From Pedobacter sp. MC2016-15 (GTDB lineage Bacteria > Bacteroidota > Bacteroidia > Sphingobacteriales > Sphingobacteriaceae), in the NCBI RefSeq assembly GCF_026239695.1, contig NZ_JAPIVS010000003.1:558001-622000 (forward strand): a stretch of DNA of 64,000 bases, in the 5' to 3' direction. The first letter of the stretch is position 1, and each line of letters begins with the position of its first letter. Below, one piece after another: positions 29,419 to 37,837 of this stretch. Both the position numbers and the translations under genes were made by a program. The notes under the pieces are model-generated. The model was not told the DNA's origin, ran no database searches, and worked only from the letters and a program-made list of their open reading frames with translations.

Positions 29419-30621
29419 TTAAGCGATCATCCCTTTTTTCTGTTTCTGCCAGATAAAAACGGCCAGAAGAAAACCTGAAAATACCATGGTCATACTGAAG
29501 GGAAAAATGTAGAGCATCCCAAAATGACTGGCCACGCCACCAACTAGAGGTCCGGTGATGCCAAGAGAAAGATCGATGAACAAGCCGTAGCCACCAATCG
29601 CAGCACCCTGGTTGGAGGAGGGCACCAGTTTTACAGCTTCCACACCAAGGGCAGGGAAGACCAGGGAGAATCCAAGTCCGGCAATACCCGCACCAACCAG
29701 TGCTGTATGCGGACTGTTTGCGAGCCAGAGGATCATAAGACCTGTGCTTTCCAGCGCAAGGCACCAGACGGCCGTTTTCATACCTCCGGAAGTTTCGATG
29801 GACCTTGCGAAAATGATACGGCCGACGATAAACAATATACTGAAGACAGACAGGCAAAGCACAGCGCCTGTCCAGTTTAAATAGGCATAATAGAGGGTGA
29901 TGAAGGTAGAGATGGTGCCGAATCCCAGTCCGCCGAGTGCCAGGCACATCCCAAAGGGCGCCACGGTTTTGAGCACCTGGATGAAGGGCAGTCTGGCTGC
30001 ACTGGTATGTGTACCGCGGATCGCAGTCTTGCTTTTTGCATACAGCAGACCGATGATGCCTACTGCAACGATGACGATACCGATACTGCCCATACCGAAG
30101 GTGTTATTCAGGATGAGGCCCAGGGGTGCACCGGCAGCAAGGGCACCATAACTGGCGATACCATTAAACGACATCGCTCTGCCCGTATATTTGTCGCCCA
30201 GCGCAAAGATTGCCCAGTTTACGGGGCTTGCGCCGATCAGGCCTTCGGCAAAACCCGTCATGAGCCTCGTCAGCACCAGCGTACCCAAACTGAGTGCCGG
30301 GATGTCCCTGAACAGGTAAGCCGCAAACATCAGGATGCCACTGAGCGAGAAGCCAATCATACTGAGCAATACAGCAGGTTTAGGTCCTTTTTTATCCACA
30401 ATACTGCCGGCATATCCGCGCAGCAGGAAGGTAGTGACGTATTGCAGGCTGATGATTACTCCTGCTACCATCGTACTGTATCCCAGTTTCTGGTGGATAA
30501 AAACGGGTAGAATGCCAAGTGCCAGACCGATCGTGAAATATCCTATAAATGTGAATGTGACGAAACCGATGATTGTGAAACGGACTTTTGACAGGGGAAT
30601 TTCGGAATGGGCTGACTGCAT
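29419..30621 (-). CDS. MFS transporter (YhhS/YfcJ-like)
   Basis: This 400-residue inner-membrane protein has about 12 hydrophobic segments. The family motif between helices 2 and 3 reads RGYAGSIVDKKGPKPAVL, as in the arabinose-efflux/YhhS-like branch of the major facilitator superfamily. The family exports small molecules by proton antiport, and the substrate here cannot be read from sequence. It is divergent from an HxlR regulator gene with a 103-nt shared promoter region, an arrangement in which the regulator commonly controls the transporter. Confidence 0.9.
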   Translation of the reverse strand: MQSAHSEIPLSKVRFTIIGFVTFTFIGYFTIGLALGILPVFIHQKLGYSTMVAGVIISLQYVTTFLLRGYAGSIVDKKGPKPAVLLSMIGFSLSGILMFAAYLFRDIPALSLGTLVLTRLMTGFAEGLIGASPVNWAIFALGDKYTGRAMSFNGIASYGALAAGAPLGLILNNTFGMGSIGIVIVAVGIIGLLYAKSKTAIRGTHTSAARLPFIQVLKTVAPFGMCLALGGLGFGTISTFITLYYAYLNWTGAVLCLSVFSILFIVGRIIFARSIETSGGMKTAVWCLALESTGLMILWLANSPHTALVGAGIAGLGFSLVFPALGVEAVKLVPSSNQGAAIGGYGLFIDLSLGITGPLVGGVASHFGMLYIFPFSMTMVFSGFLLAVFIWQKQKKGMIA

Positions 30622-30724
30622 GACGATTGTAACTGTGAATAAAGGCGCAAAGTTAAGCGAAAATTAAATCGTAAATTTGCTGCAATCTGAAATTTTACCG
30701 TATTCTATCAAACATTAAATCTTT

Positions 30725-31156
30725 ATGAAGGATAATCATTTGCGTTCTGATTGCTCTATATGTTATGCCATTGATATCTTCGGCGATAAATGGACATTGC
30801 TGATTCTGCGTGATATGTTGTTCGAGGGCAAATCTTCTTTCAGTGAATTTAAGGCTTCGGAAGAGAAGATTGCCACCAATATCCTTACTGCACGTCTGAA
30901 AGTGCTGGATGCCGAGGGTTTTCTGATCAAGACGGCCTCAGCAGCAAACAAAGCGAAATACCTGTACTCGCTGACAGATAAGGCGATAGATCTTCTGCCG
31001 GTCTTCGTGGAACTGTTCGCCTGGAGTGATAAACACAGAGCAGTCAAACCGCCGTGTAACCCAATATATAAACGACTGGAGGCCAATAAATCTGAAACTA
31101 TTCCCGCATATGCAGCAGAGCTGAAGCAACGCAGGGATGCCATTCTGGGCGCTTAA
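30725..31156 (+). CDS. HxlR-family transcriptional regulator
   Basis: This 143-residue winged-helix protein has the HxlR core (CSICYAIDIFGDKWTLLILRDML, about 9-31, then FSEFKASEEKIATNILTARLKVLDAEGFL). A conserved Cys near the N-terminus (two here, residues about 9 and 12) makes redox or electrophile sensing possible, as in some family members such as HypR and YodB. It is divergent from the MFS gene and probably controls it. The extended C-terminal tail of about 30 residues is charged. Confidence 0.92.
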   Translation: MKDNHLRSDCSICYAIDIFGDKWTLLILRDMLFEGKSSFSEFKASEEKIATNILTARLKVLDAEGFLIKTASAANKAKYLYSLTDKAIDLLPVFVELFAWSDKHRAVKPPCNPIYKRLEANKSETIPAYAAELKQRRDAILGA

Positions 31157-31206
31157 TCCCTTCAATTGTTATCCGAATGTAAGAACATCAGTAATATAGT
31201 AAAAAG

Positions 31207-31225
31207 CAGTTGCAAAATGCAACTG
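31207..31225. promoter_or_regulatory. Inverted repeat in the trxA promoter region
   Basis: CAGTTGC (31207-31213) and GCAACTG (31219-31225) form a perfect 7-bp inverted repeat around 5 nt. It lies 16 nt before a TATCTTTG sequence (31242-31249) that fits the Bacteroidota -7 promoter consensus TAnnTTTG. It could be an operator, or a weak transcript end for the HxlR gene. Confidence 0.4.
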
Positions 31226-31241
31226 GTATTAGAATTTTGAT

Positions 31242-31249
31242 TATCTTTG
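31242..31249 (+). promoter_or_regulatory. Candidate Bacteroidota -7 promoter element of trxA
   Basis: TATCTTTG matches TAnnTTTG, the -7 consensus of the housekeeping Bacteroidota sigma factor, 25 nt before the thioredoxin ATG. I do not see a clear TTG -33 element at the expected distance. Confidence 0.45.
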
Positions 31250-31274
31250 TTATAGAAATTAAAACATAGAAATT

Positions 31275-31598
31275 ATGAATGCTATAGAAATTACTGATGC
31301 GAACTTCGAGGAACTTGTGCTGAAATCAGACAAACCTGTGCTTTTAGACTTTTGGGCTGAGTGGTGCGGACCCTGTCGTATGGTAGGGCCTGTAGTGGAA
31401 GAGATCGCTAAGGAATATGATGGTCAGGCCCTCATAGGAAAAATAAATGTTGACAATAACCCGGAGTTGTCTGTAAGATTCGGTATCCGCAATATTCCAG
31501 CTTTGCTGTACTTTAAGGATGGTGAGGTTGTAGACAAACAAGTTGGTGCTGTTCCAAAATCTGTACTGGCAGATAAGTTGAAAAAACAGCTGAACTAA
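31275..31598 (+). CDS. trxA: Thioredoxin
   Basis: This 107-residue thioredoxin has the active site WCGPC (Cys31 and Cys34), the preceding DFWAEW segment and the conserved cis-Pro in RNIPALLYF. It has no signal peptide, so it is cytoplasmic and should reduce disulfides in enzymes such as ribonucleotide reductase and peroxiredoxins, with electrons from thioredoxin reductase. It is monocistronic, bounded by its own promoter-like element and a strong terminator. Confidence 0.96.
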   Translation: MNAIEITDANFEELVLKSDKPVLLDFWAEWCGPCRMVGPVVEEIAKEYDGQALIGKINVDNNPELSVRFGIRNIPALLYFKDGEVVDKQVGAVPKSVLADKLKKQLN

Positions 31599-31624
31599 GA
31601 CCGTTTGGATTGATTGTTTAATGA

Positions 31625-31656
31625 GGGGTATTACAGAGATGTGATACCCCTTTTTT
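31625..31656 (+). terminator. Intrinsic terminator of trxA
   Basis: A 10-bp stem (31625-31634 with 31641-31650, core GGGGTAT/ATACCCC, one wobble) with a 6-nt loop is followed by six T residues. It lies 26 nt after the thioredoxin stop. Confidence 0.92.
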
Positions 31657-31734
31657 ATTGGACACCCTATCACCAAATGCGGTGAGCATCTGCCGGTTTT
31701 TGGGGATTTACTGTGCTGTACTGAACTTTTAGCT

Positions 31735-33096
31735 TTGAATATGAGTATTCAGCTATTATTTCATCGCGTCTTTTCAGAACTAAAAGAAGCCCTGCAGGGG
31801 GAGGTGGTTTCAGCCGGGCATCCGCTCTACGAGAAATCTGTGAAGTTGTGGAATGCCGCGGTACATACACGTCCTGCTTTGATTGCCTTATGCACCACTG
31901 ACAGCGATGTAGCTTCGGCAGTGCGTATCGCAGGAAAATATCAATGGGATTTAACTGTAAGGGCTGGGGGACACGACTGGTCGGGTTTGGCCCTGTCAGA
32001 AAATGGACTGGTGATCGATCTTTCAAACATGCGTAAGGTGATGATTGATGCTGACAAGAAAGAAGCCGTCCTGCAGGGTGGCGCCACCGCCGGGGATTTA
32101 CTCGCTGCGGCAGACCCCTACAATCTTGTCGCGGTTACCGGGGCGGGCAGCACTATAGGTATGGCGGGTTTAATTATGGGTGGTGGTTACGGTCCCCTGA
32201 CACCCAAATATGGTTTGGCACTTGATAACCTGATCAGTGCTACGCTGGTGATGGCTGATGGTAACATGCTAACGGCCAGCGAAACTGAAAACGCAGATTT
32301 ATTCTGGGCGATCAGAGGAGGAGGGGGGAACTTCGGGGTAGTCGTTTCTATGCGTGTACGTCTGCATGATGCCGCATCTGTATTATCTGCACAGTTTTTA
32401 TATCCTCTGCAGGCGGCCCCGGGTATACTGATGTTTTGCAATGAATATGCCAGAACTGCACCGGATGATCTTTCAATGATCACAGGAATTATACCCGGAC
32501 CGGATGGCGAAACTGTTGTTATCGTTGCATTAACCTGGTGCGGAGAAATTACCGCCGGAGAGTATTTAATTGCTGCGTTTACCTACTTTCAAAAGCCATT
32601 GTCAGAGAAAGTGCAGCAGCTGCGGTACAAAGACTTGCTGGCAGAATTTGATACTTTTGTTACCCAGGGCAACTGTAATGACATGAAAACGAGATGGCTC
32701 AAAGAGTTAAAGGGCCAGTCGCTCGACATCATTTTAAAAGCAGGCGCAAAGATAACTTCAGGTTTATCTACCATCACCATGCAGTATTGTTATGGAAGAG
32801 CTGCAAAGCTGCCCCTGGATTCTACTGCTTTTGGCCTGCGGGAACCCCATATTCTGGTGTTAATCACTTCAACATGGACACCTGACGACGATGTTCATGC
32901 CGAAACACATCGGCGCTGGAGCAGGGATCTTTGTGCCGACCTGGCTGACGATGCCCTTCCGGGAGGGTATCCCAATGTGCTGACCAAAGCGGATATTGCT
33001 CAGGTACAATTTGCATATGGTGACAATCTGCAACGGCTGCGAACTGTAAAATCGCATTACGATCCTTATCAGGTTTTCAACTCCTATCCTTTTTAA
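31735..33096 (+). CDS. FAD-binding oxidoreductase, berberine-bridge-enzyme type
   Basis: This 453-residue flavoprotein has the FAD-binding type 4 (PCMH) domain (about 40-205) and a BBE domain at the C-terminus (LQRLRTVKSHYDPYQVFNSYPF-like end). His80 in RAGGHDW is at the site of covalent FAD attachment. The second attachment site, a Cys in bicovalent enzymes, is replaced by Gly or Ser in the segment VTGAGSTIG, so the FAD is probably bound through one residue only. Family members oxidise sugars, alcohols or aromatic compounds with O2 as acceptor. There is no signal peptide. A start six nt further downstream (ATG at 31741) is equally possible. The substrate is unknown. Confidence 0.88.
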   Translation: MNMSIQLLFHRVFSELKEALQGEVVSAGHPLYEKSVKLWNAAVHTRPALIALCTTDSDVASAVRIAGKYQWDLTVRAGGHDWSGLALSENGLVIDLSNMRKVMIDADKKEAVLQGGATAGDLLAAADPYNLVAVTGAGSTIGMAGLIMGGGYGPLTPKYGLALDNLISATLVMADGNMLTASETENADLFWAIRGGGGNFGVVVSMRVRLHDAASVLSAQFLYPLQAAPGILMFCNEYARTAPDDLSMITGIIPGPDGETVVIVALTWCGEITAGEYLIAAFTYFQKPLSEKVQQLRYKDLLAEFDTFVTQGNCNDMKTRWLKELKGQSLDIILKAGAKITSGLSTITMQYCYGRAAKLPLDSTAFGLREPHILVLITSTWTPDDDVHAETHRRWSRDLCADLADDALPGGYPNVLTKADIAQVQFAYGDNLQRLRTVKSHYDPYQVFNSYPF

Positions 33097-33105
33097 GCCA
33101 AAAAA

Positions 33106-33139
33106 AAAGCCGGTCTCCAATTGAATGAAGGCCGGCTTT
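33106..33139. terminator. Bidirectional intrinsic terminator
   Basis: AAAGCCGGTCT (33106-33116) pairs with AGGCCGGCTTT (33129-33139), with one wobble, around a 12-nt loop. An A-run precedes the stem. It lies between the convergent flavoprotein and OmpA genes. Confidence 0.85.
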
Positions 33140-33157
33140 GTGTATAGGATATGATCT

Positions 33158-34024
33158 TTATGGTTTTGTAGTAGTTTCAGGAGCTTTTCCTATCAGGTCC
33201 ATAAACTGATCCAGTTTAGGAGTGATGATAATCTGTGTACGTCTGTTTTTTGCTTTTCCGGCATCGGTGGTATTGTCTGCAATAGGATTGTATTCACCTC
33301 TACCACCGGCAGTCAACCTTTTTGGTTCAACCCCGTAGGTAGTTTGCAGCGCCTGCACTACTGATGATGCCCTCAGTGCACTTAGATCCCAGTTGTTACG
33401 GATGTTCGGCATGGTAATAGGCACGGCATCGGTATTACCCTCGATGAGTACATCATAATCCTTGTAATCTTTGATGATCTTCGCGATTTTGTCCAGCGGT
33501 TGTCCTGCTTTATCGGAGATATCATAGCTACCTGATTTATACAGCATGTTGTCTGCCAGGGAGATATATACCACACCCTTTAATACCTGTACATCCACAT
33601 CACGCATTTCCTCGCGGCTTAATGAGCGTGTCAGGTTATTGGTGAGCACCATGTTAAGTGAGTCGCTTTTGTTTTTCGTGTTCACCAGGTGCTGAATGTA
33701 TTTGTTGGATGAATTGATCTCGTCCACCAGTTTGGAGATATTCAGGTTACCCTGACCTGATGAAGTGAGACATTTATCCAGTGCAGCCTGTAACGCTGAT
33801 ACATTGGCCCGCTCTGACGTAATTTGTTCTTCCAGGCTTTTTACCCTTGAGCTGGATGAGGATAGTCCCTGCTGACTTTCGTCATATTTCTTACTGAGTT
33901 CACTGTTTTTGGTTTGTAAATCAGTATAGTTGGTTTGGAGGTCATTGAATTTCTTATTACTTACACAGCCTTGTGCTAACAAAGCAAGCGCAATCAGCGC
34001 TGCAGGCAAAATTGATAATTTCAT
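33158..34024 (-). CDS. OmpA-family lipoprotein with coiled coil
   Basis: This is a 288-residue protein from the ATG at 34022-34024. A longer frame starts at 34105 but would add residues before the lipoprotein signal peptide (LALLAQGC). After the Cys comes a coiled coil (about 30-90, Gln/Ser/Glu-rich with LQTKNSELSKKYDESQQ), then the OmpA-like peptidoglycan-binding domain (about 140-270, with YDVLIEGNTDAVPI, NWDLSALRASSVVQAL and GRGEYNPIADN). It should tether the outer membrane to peptidoglycan. The final residues (about 275-288) are Thr/Lys/Pro-rich. Confidence 0.93.
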   Translation of the reverse strand: MKLSILPAALIALALLAQGCVSNKKFNDLQTNYTDLQTKNSELSKKYDESQQGLSSSSSRVKSLEEQITSERANVSALQAALDKCLTSSGQGNLNISKLVDEINSSNKYIQHLVNTKNKSDSLNMVLTNNLTRSLSREEMRDVDVQVLKGVVYISLADNMLYKSGSYDISDKAGQPLDKIAKIIKDYKDYDVLIEGNTDAVPITMPNIRNNWDLSALRASSVVQALQTTYGVEPKRLTAGGRGEYNPIADNTTDAGKAKNRRTQIIITPKLDQFMDLIGKAPETTTKP

Positions 34025-34151
34025 AATTATGATTTTTATTTTATATCTGTATGATGCCATGGTACTTGCAGAGATCGTGCCAATCAGCCCGAACTTTTGT
34101 CCCATTTAAAACAGAACCCCTGTTTAGGGTGTTCTCTTTTAAACCTAACAG

Positions 34152-34400
34152 ATGATGCAGGAATTTAGTGTGCGCTTTTTATATAAGACGGTGACGGTAA
34201 CTCCCTTAGACGAACCCAACCATTTTATGGTGACCATGAATGACGATGATGAGATTCACGGAATTGTGATTCCGGAGCTGCTGGGAATTATCTATCCGAT
34301 TGAAGACATGGACAGAGGTTATGTCTGGCACACCGACAGCGATATGAACATGGAGCTGGTAGAATTTATCGGACAGATGATCGAGGATCACAGTTCCTGA
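34152..34400 (+). CDS. Small hypothetical protein
   Basis: This 82-residue acidic protein has no signal peptide and no domain I recognise. The segment ETPLDEPNHFMVTMNDDDE-like middle region and the closing LVEFIGQMIEDHSS look like a small beta-alpha fold. The first two codons are both ATG (34152 and 34155), and either could be the start. Its last 13 nt overlap the 3' end of the convergent gene at 34388-35635. It is divergent from the OmpA gene, 127 nt away. Confidence 0.65.
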   Translation: MMQEFSVRFLYKTVTVTPLDEPNHFMVTMNDDDEIHGIVIPELLGIIYPIEDMDRGYVWHTDSDMNMELVEFIGQMIEDHSS

Positions 34401-35635
34401 TCCGGAGAATTTTCAGCAAGTCCGGTAAAATTCTCTGAGTCGCCCAGGTACTTGAGAATGGACTCAGGATCTTTGTCCTTGATCTCTTTTTGTGAGAACT
34501 CCTTCAGGTGTCCCAGTTTGAGCAAGGGGCCACATCCAGCTTCCCTGAATATTTTGCTGAGGCCTGCATTCTGATCAATATGATAAGAATTGAAAGTAGG
34601 CAGGGTATCAATCATCAGGTATTTTTTATCTTCTTTATCCAGCGATAAAAGCTGATTGAGTTTCTTGCCTTCGGGGGTGCCGTCATTGGTGAGGAAGAGG
34701 AAGGTACGGATGATCAGTTTGGCATCGATAAGGCTGATCAGGAGATAGCCGACTTTCTGGTCCATCAGGTAATATTCAACGAGGCTGGTGTTATCTTTCT
34801 TATGGTGTTTAATCTCGGGCTGGTTCAGCAGGAGAAAGATCATGTAATGCATGATGCCGGGAGTGATATCTATACGTTCCTGTAATTTATCCAGCGCATG
34901 CTGCTGGATATAGACTCTGATTGGGATATCAATTGATCCGGTTTTGAAGCCCAGTACCGAAGGTTTGACCTCCGTATGCATCCATTCCATATTTTCGGCC
35001 AGCCAGCTCAGGCTGATAATGGCGCGCTTTTCTCCGTCGAGGATGATAGACGATTTTTCCGGTTTCCGGTCTTGTATCAGGACGTTGTTGGTATGGCTTT
35101 CCTTGTCGAAAAATGCCGTAGCCCCGATATTTGCCGTGATGATCGTATGATTGTAATCGCTCAGGAATACTGTTGTGTCATGCACCAGTTCCATGAGCAT
35201 TTCGTCCATCATGGAATGGATTTCTGATCCGGGAAGGTAATCTGCAATTGCCTTTTTGAACTCATGGGCATGGGGAAAATCGCTTTCTGCCATCTCATCG
35301 ATATAGTTGATGAGGATGAGCCCTTCAGCAAGATACCAGCTCAGATAAAGTTTATCCCCGTTATCCAGCTCCACATATCTGTCGCCAATAAACTTGTTCA
35401 TGAGCTTATGGAACTGCGTGACTTTTGCTTTTGGGATGGTGGCATCGGGAAAGGCCCTGGCCTTGAGTGCGGGATACCTGTTCATGAACATGTGTTCCAG
35501 CAGAATGGCAGGGATTTTTTTGAAGTATCCCGGGCCGGCAAAGGTTTCACAGAGTATTTCTATGCGCTCAAAGAATCTTTGGCGCAATTCTCTGTTCTGG
35601 TCGTTACCTTTTACCGGTTTCTTCTTTTTGCTCAT
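34388..35635 (-). CDS. Hypothetical protein of 415 residues
   Basis: This is a cytoplasmic-looking protein with a Lys-rich start (MSKKKKPVKGND). I choose the ATG at 35633-35635 over an in-frame TTG three codons upstream. It has no signal peptide, membrane helix or motif that I recognise. Predicted secondary structure from sequence alternates helices and strands, and the C-terminal part is acidic (ESILKYLGDSENF...). It converges on and overlaps by 13 nt the small gene at 34152-34400, and lies 165 nt from the divergent acidic-protein gene. I can give no function. Confidence 0.75.
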   Translation of the reverse strand: MSKKKKPVKGNDQNRELRQRFFERIEILCETFAGPGYFKKIPAILLEHMFMNRYPALKARAFPDATIPKAKVTQFHKLMNKFIGDRYVELDNGDKLYLSWYLAEGLILINYIDEMAESDFPHAHEFKKAIADYLPGSEIHSMMDEMLMELVHDTTVFLSDYNHTIITANIGATAFFDKESHTNNVLIQDRKPEKSSIILDGEKRAIISLSWLAENMEWMHTEVKPSVLGFKTGSIDIPIRVYIQQHALDKLQERIDITPGIMHYMIFLLLNQPEIKHHKKDNTSLVEYYLMDQKVGYLLISLIDAKLIIRTFLFLTNDGTPEGKKLNQLLSLDKEDKKYLMIDTLPTFNSYHIDQNAGLSKIFREAGCGPLLKLGHLKEFSQKEIKDKDPESILKYLGDSENFTGLAENSPDQEL

Positions 35636-35800
35636 GTCTATCAAACCTAATATAATTGTTGCTGATTGTCAATGAGGAAAATGAATTTTTATGCAGGTGT
35701 CAATGTTCTCAAAACCGGAGGTTTTTGATAAAATATGTTTTTCTCAGAACCTTATGAAGGCGATGGGTGTTATTCGGTTATACCTGCTAAAGAATGTACT

Positions 35801-36211
35801 ATGGAAAATCAAAATCAAGACTACGCAAAAAACGGAAGCATTGACGTAGAAGAAAAAACACAGCAACTGCACAGTTCGCATGGTACCCCTGAACCAACTC
35901 CGGACACTTTCACTGAAGAAGATCTGAATGAAGATACTGATGATATCGGCACAGCCGATGTAGATGATTTACTGGAAGAGGTGGATGATAACGGAGATCC
36001 GGATGATGACGAGGATGATGATTATCCTGAGGATGATGATCTGGAAGATGACGGTACTGAAGAGTTTGATGATCTGCCTACAGATCCTGGGAACGATGAC
36101 GGGGAAGAGGATGATCCGGACGAGGATGACCTTAACCTCGAAGATGATGACGATCTGGGTCTGGATGATGATGATGATCTGGACGATGACGATGATGATT
36201 TCCTGAAATAG
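35801..36211 (+). CDS. Extremely acidic Asp/Glu-rich low-complexity protein
   Basis: This is a 136-residue protein if started at the ATG at 35801-35803. A longer frame from 35735 would add 22 residues. Residues from about 45 to the end consist mostly of Asp and Glu in short runs (DDDEDDD, LDDDDDLDDDDDD), with a final FLK. It has no Cys and no signal peptide. The codon pattern alternates GAT/GAC and the reading frame is intact over the whole repeat, so I take it as a real gene. Similar acidic tails occur in DNA- or RNA-mimic and chaperone-like proteins, but I cannot assign a role. It sits between the unknown 415-residue gene and a phosphate transporter gene. Confidence 0.7.
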   Translation: MENQNQDYAKNGSIDVEEKTQQLHSSHGTPEPTPDTFTEEDLNEDTDDIGTADVDDLLEEVDDNGDPDDDEDDDYPEDDDLEDDGTEEFDDLPTDPGNDDGEEDDPDEDDLNLEDDDDLGLDDDDDLDDDDDDFLK

Positions 36212-36247
36212 GGGAATCTTAAAATTTATTGAATACAATTTCAGGAG

Positions 36248-36280
36248 CAGCTGGCGTCGGGATGACTGCCGGCTGTTTCT
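36248..36280 (+). terminator. Weak terminator candidate after the acidic-protein gene
   Basis: CAGCTGGC (36248-36255) pairs with GCCGGCTG (36268-36275), one wobble, followed by a T-rich but interrupted tract. It lies 36 nt after the stop codon. Confidence 0.4.
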
Positions 36281-36393
36281 GTTGTTGATCAAATTGTCCT
36301 GATAACATAACAATTTGTTAACCTGAATTTTACGGCATTTCAAGACGATATGTGGTTATTTGATCAATAATCTATTTTATCGTCATTCTTTAT

Positions 36394-37809
36394 ATGCAAT
36401 TCCCTTTAAATGCAGTGATCTTCCCTTTCATGGGCGAAGTTAATTTGAGCGGCGCCATTCTGGTTGTGTTCTTAATTTGTGTGCTGGCAGTGATCTGCTT
36501 CGAGTTTGTAAATGGATTCCACGATACGGCCAATGCGGTGGCAACGGTCATTTACACCAAAGCCATGAAACCCGTGGTTGCCGTTCCCTGGTCGGGTTTC
36601 TGGAATTTCCTGGGCGTACTGCTGGGCGGTGTGTCTGTAGCGATGGGTATTCTGAAGCTCGTACCGCTGAATGAGCTGATGATCCTGCCGGTAGAGGTAG
36701 GCGCCTGTATGGTGCTGGCAGTACTGCTGGCTTCCATTGTCTGGAACCTCGGTACCTGGTATTTTGGCATCCCATGTTCCAGCTCTCATACCATGATCGG
36801 AGCGATGATCGGGGCGAGCCTCGGCTTCACCTGGTATTATGGCGGTCGCGGGGTAAACTGGCACCAGGCAGAAGAGATCGGCTTATCACTCGTGTTGTCG
36901 CCACTCATCGGTTTCGGCCTTGCCGTACTCCTCATGATGTTCATGAAACACGTGATCAAATCAAAACAGCTCTTTCATATCCCTACAGGCGAAGACGACA
37001 GACCCCCGATCCTGATCAGGTTGCTGCTCATCACTACCTGTACACTCGTGAGTTTCTTTCATGGCAGTAACGACGGACAAAAAGGAGTAGGGCTACTCAT
37101 GCTGATCATGATCGCTTTTTTACCGGTACGTTTTGCCATCAACCATAATATCCCTGAAGAAAAAATCCTGGCCTCTCTGCAGCAAACAGAAATGGTGCTT
37201 CAGCGAAATACAGCAGCGGGAAGCAGTTCATTCGTACGACTGGATTCGGCCATTGCCGCTACCAAAACAGAATTATCAGGCAAGCCGGTTACGGATAACC
37301 AGAAAGCTTACAAATTCCGTCAGCTCATCCAAAAGATGAACGCTGAAATCGACGCGATCAAAAGCAATAAAAACATCAAACTGAAAGATGGTGATGAAGC
37401 TATTTTATCTGATGCTTCAAAGGAGTTGGGAAAGGTAACCAACTTTGCACCCATCTGGGTGATAGGAATCATTTCAGTTTCACTGGGCCTGGGCACGATG
37501 ATCGGCTGGAAACGTATCGTGGTCACCATTGGAGAGAAAATAGGTAACGAACACCTGAGCTATGCGCAAGGTGCCACCGCGGAGATCGTGGCCGCCACAA
37601 CCATCGGACTGAGTACAGGTTTCGGTCTTCCGGTAAGTACCACACATGTATTGTCGAGCGGTATTGCCGGTGCGATGGTTGCTTCAGGAGGTACAAAAAA
37701 CCTGAACAACGGCACCCTGAAAAACATTGCACTCGCCTGGATACTGACCCTGCCGGTAGCCATTGTTTTGTCCCTTTTATTATTCATGTTTTTCCATTTA
37801 TTTATTTAA
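36394..37809 (+). CDS. Inorganic phosphate transporter, PiT family
   Basis: This 471-residue membrane protein has the two duplicated PiT signature motifs, GFHDTANAVAT (about 42-52) and HGSNDGQKGVG (about 223-233), each in its own half, with about 10-12 helices. PiT proteins import phosphate with cations (H+ or Na+) or as metal phosphate complexes. A long hydrophilic insert (about 250-350) between the halves is common in Bacteroidota members. The universal stress protein gene starts 28 nt downstream and is probably co-transcribed. I chose the ATG at 36394, which places the first helix at about residues 18-35. Confidence 0.94.
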   Translation: MQFPLNAVIFPFMGEVNLSGAILVVFLICVLAVICFEFVNGFHDTANAVATVIYTKAMKPVVAVPWSGFWNFLGVLLGGVSVAMGILKLVPLNELMILPVEVGACMVLAVLLASIVWNLGTWYFGIPCSSSHTMIGAMIGASLGFTWYYGGRGVNWHQAEEIGLSLVLSPLIGFGLAVLLMMFMKHVIKSKQLFHIPTGEDDRPPILIRLLLITTCTLVSFFHGSNDGQKGVGLLMLIMIAFLPVRFAINHNIPEEKILASLQQTEMVLQRNTAAGSSSFVRLDSAIAATKTELSGKPVTDNQKAYKFRQLIQKMNAEIDAIKSNKNIKLKDGDEAILSDASKELGKVTNFAPIWVIGIISVSLGLGTMIGWKRIVVTIGEKIGNEHLSYAQGATAEIVAATTIGLSTGFGLPVSTTHVLSSGIAGAMVASGGTKNLNNGTLKNIALAWILTLPVAIVLSLLLFMFFHLFI

Positions 37810-37837
37810 ATTTCTGTTCTTCATCAAAACTCTGCAA

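Noticed and set aside
29402..29947. A 181-codon frame on the minus strand in another frame within the MFS gene
   Set aside because: It overlaps the well-supported MFS frame on the same strand and lacks membrane-protein features.
35801..36211. The acidic tract as a tandem DNA repeat or CRISPR-like array
   Set aside because: GAT/GAC codons recur but there is no constant repeat length or spacer, so the pattern is explained by the encoded Asp-rich protein.
36308..36320. Palindrome TAACAATTTGTTA upstream of the PiT transporter gene
   Set aside because: Short A/T palindromes of this size are expected by chance in AT-rich intergenic DNA, and nothing else supports it as an operator.
35969..36343. 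A 124-codon antisense frame rich in Ile
   Set aside because: It mirrors the Asp/Glu codon runs of the acidic protein gene; the translation is a low-complexity artefact.
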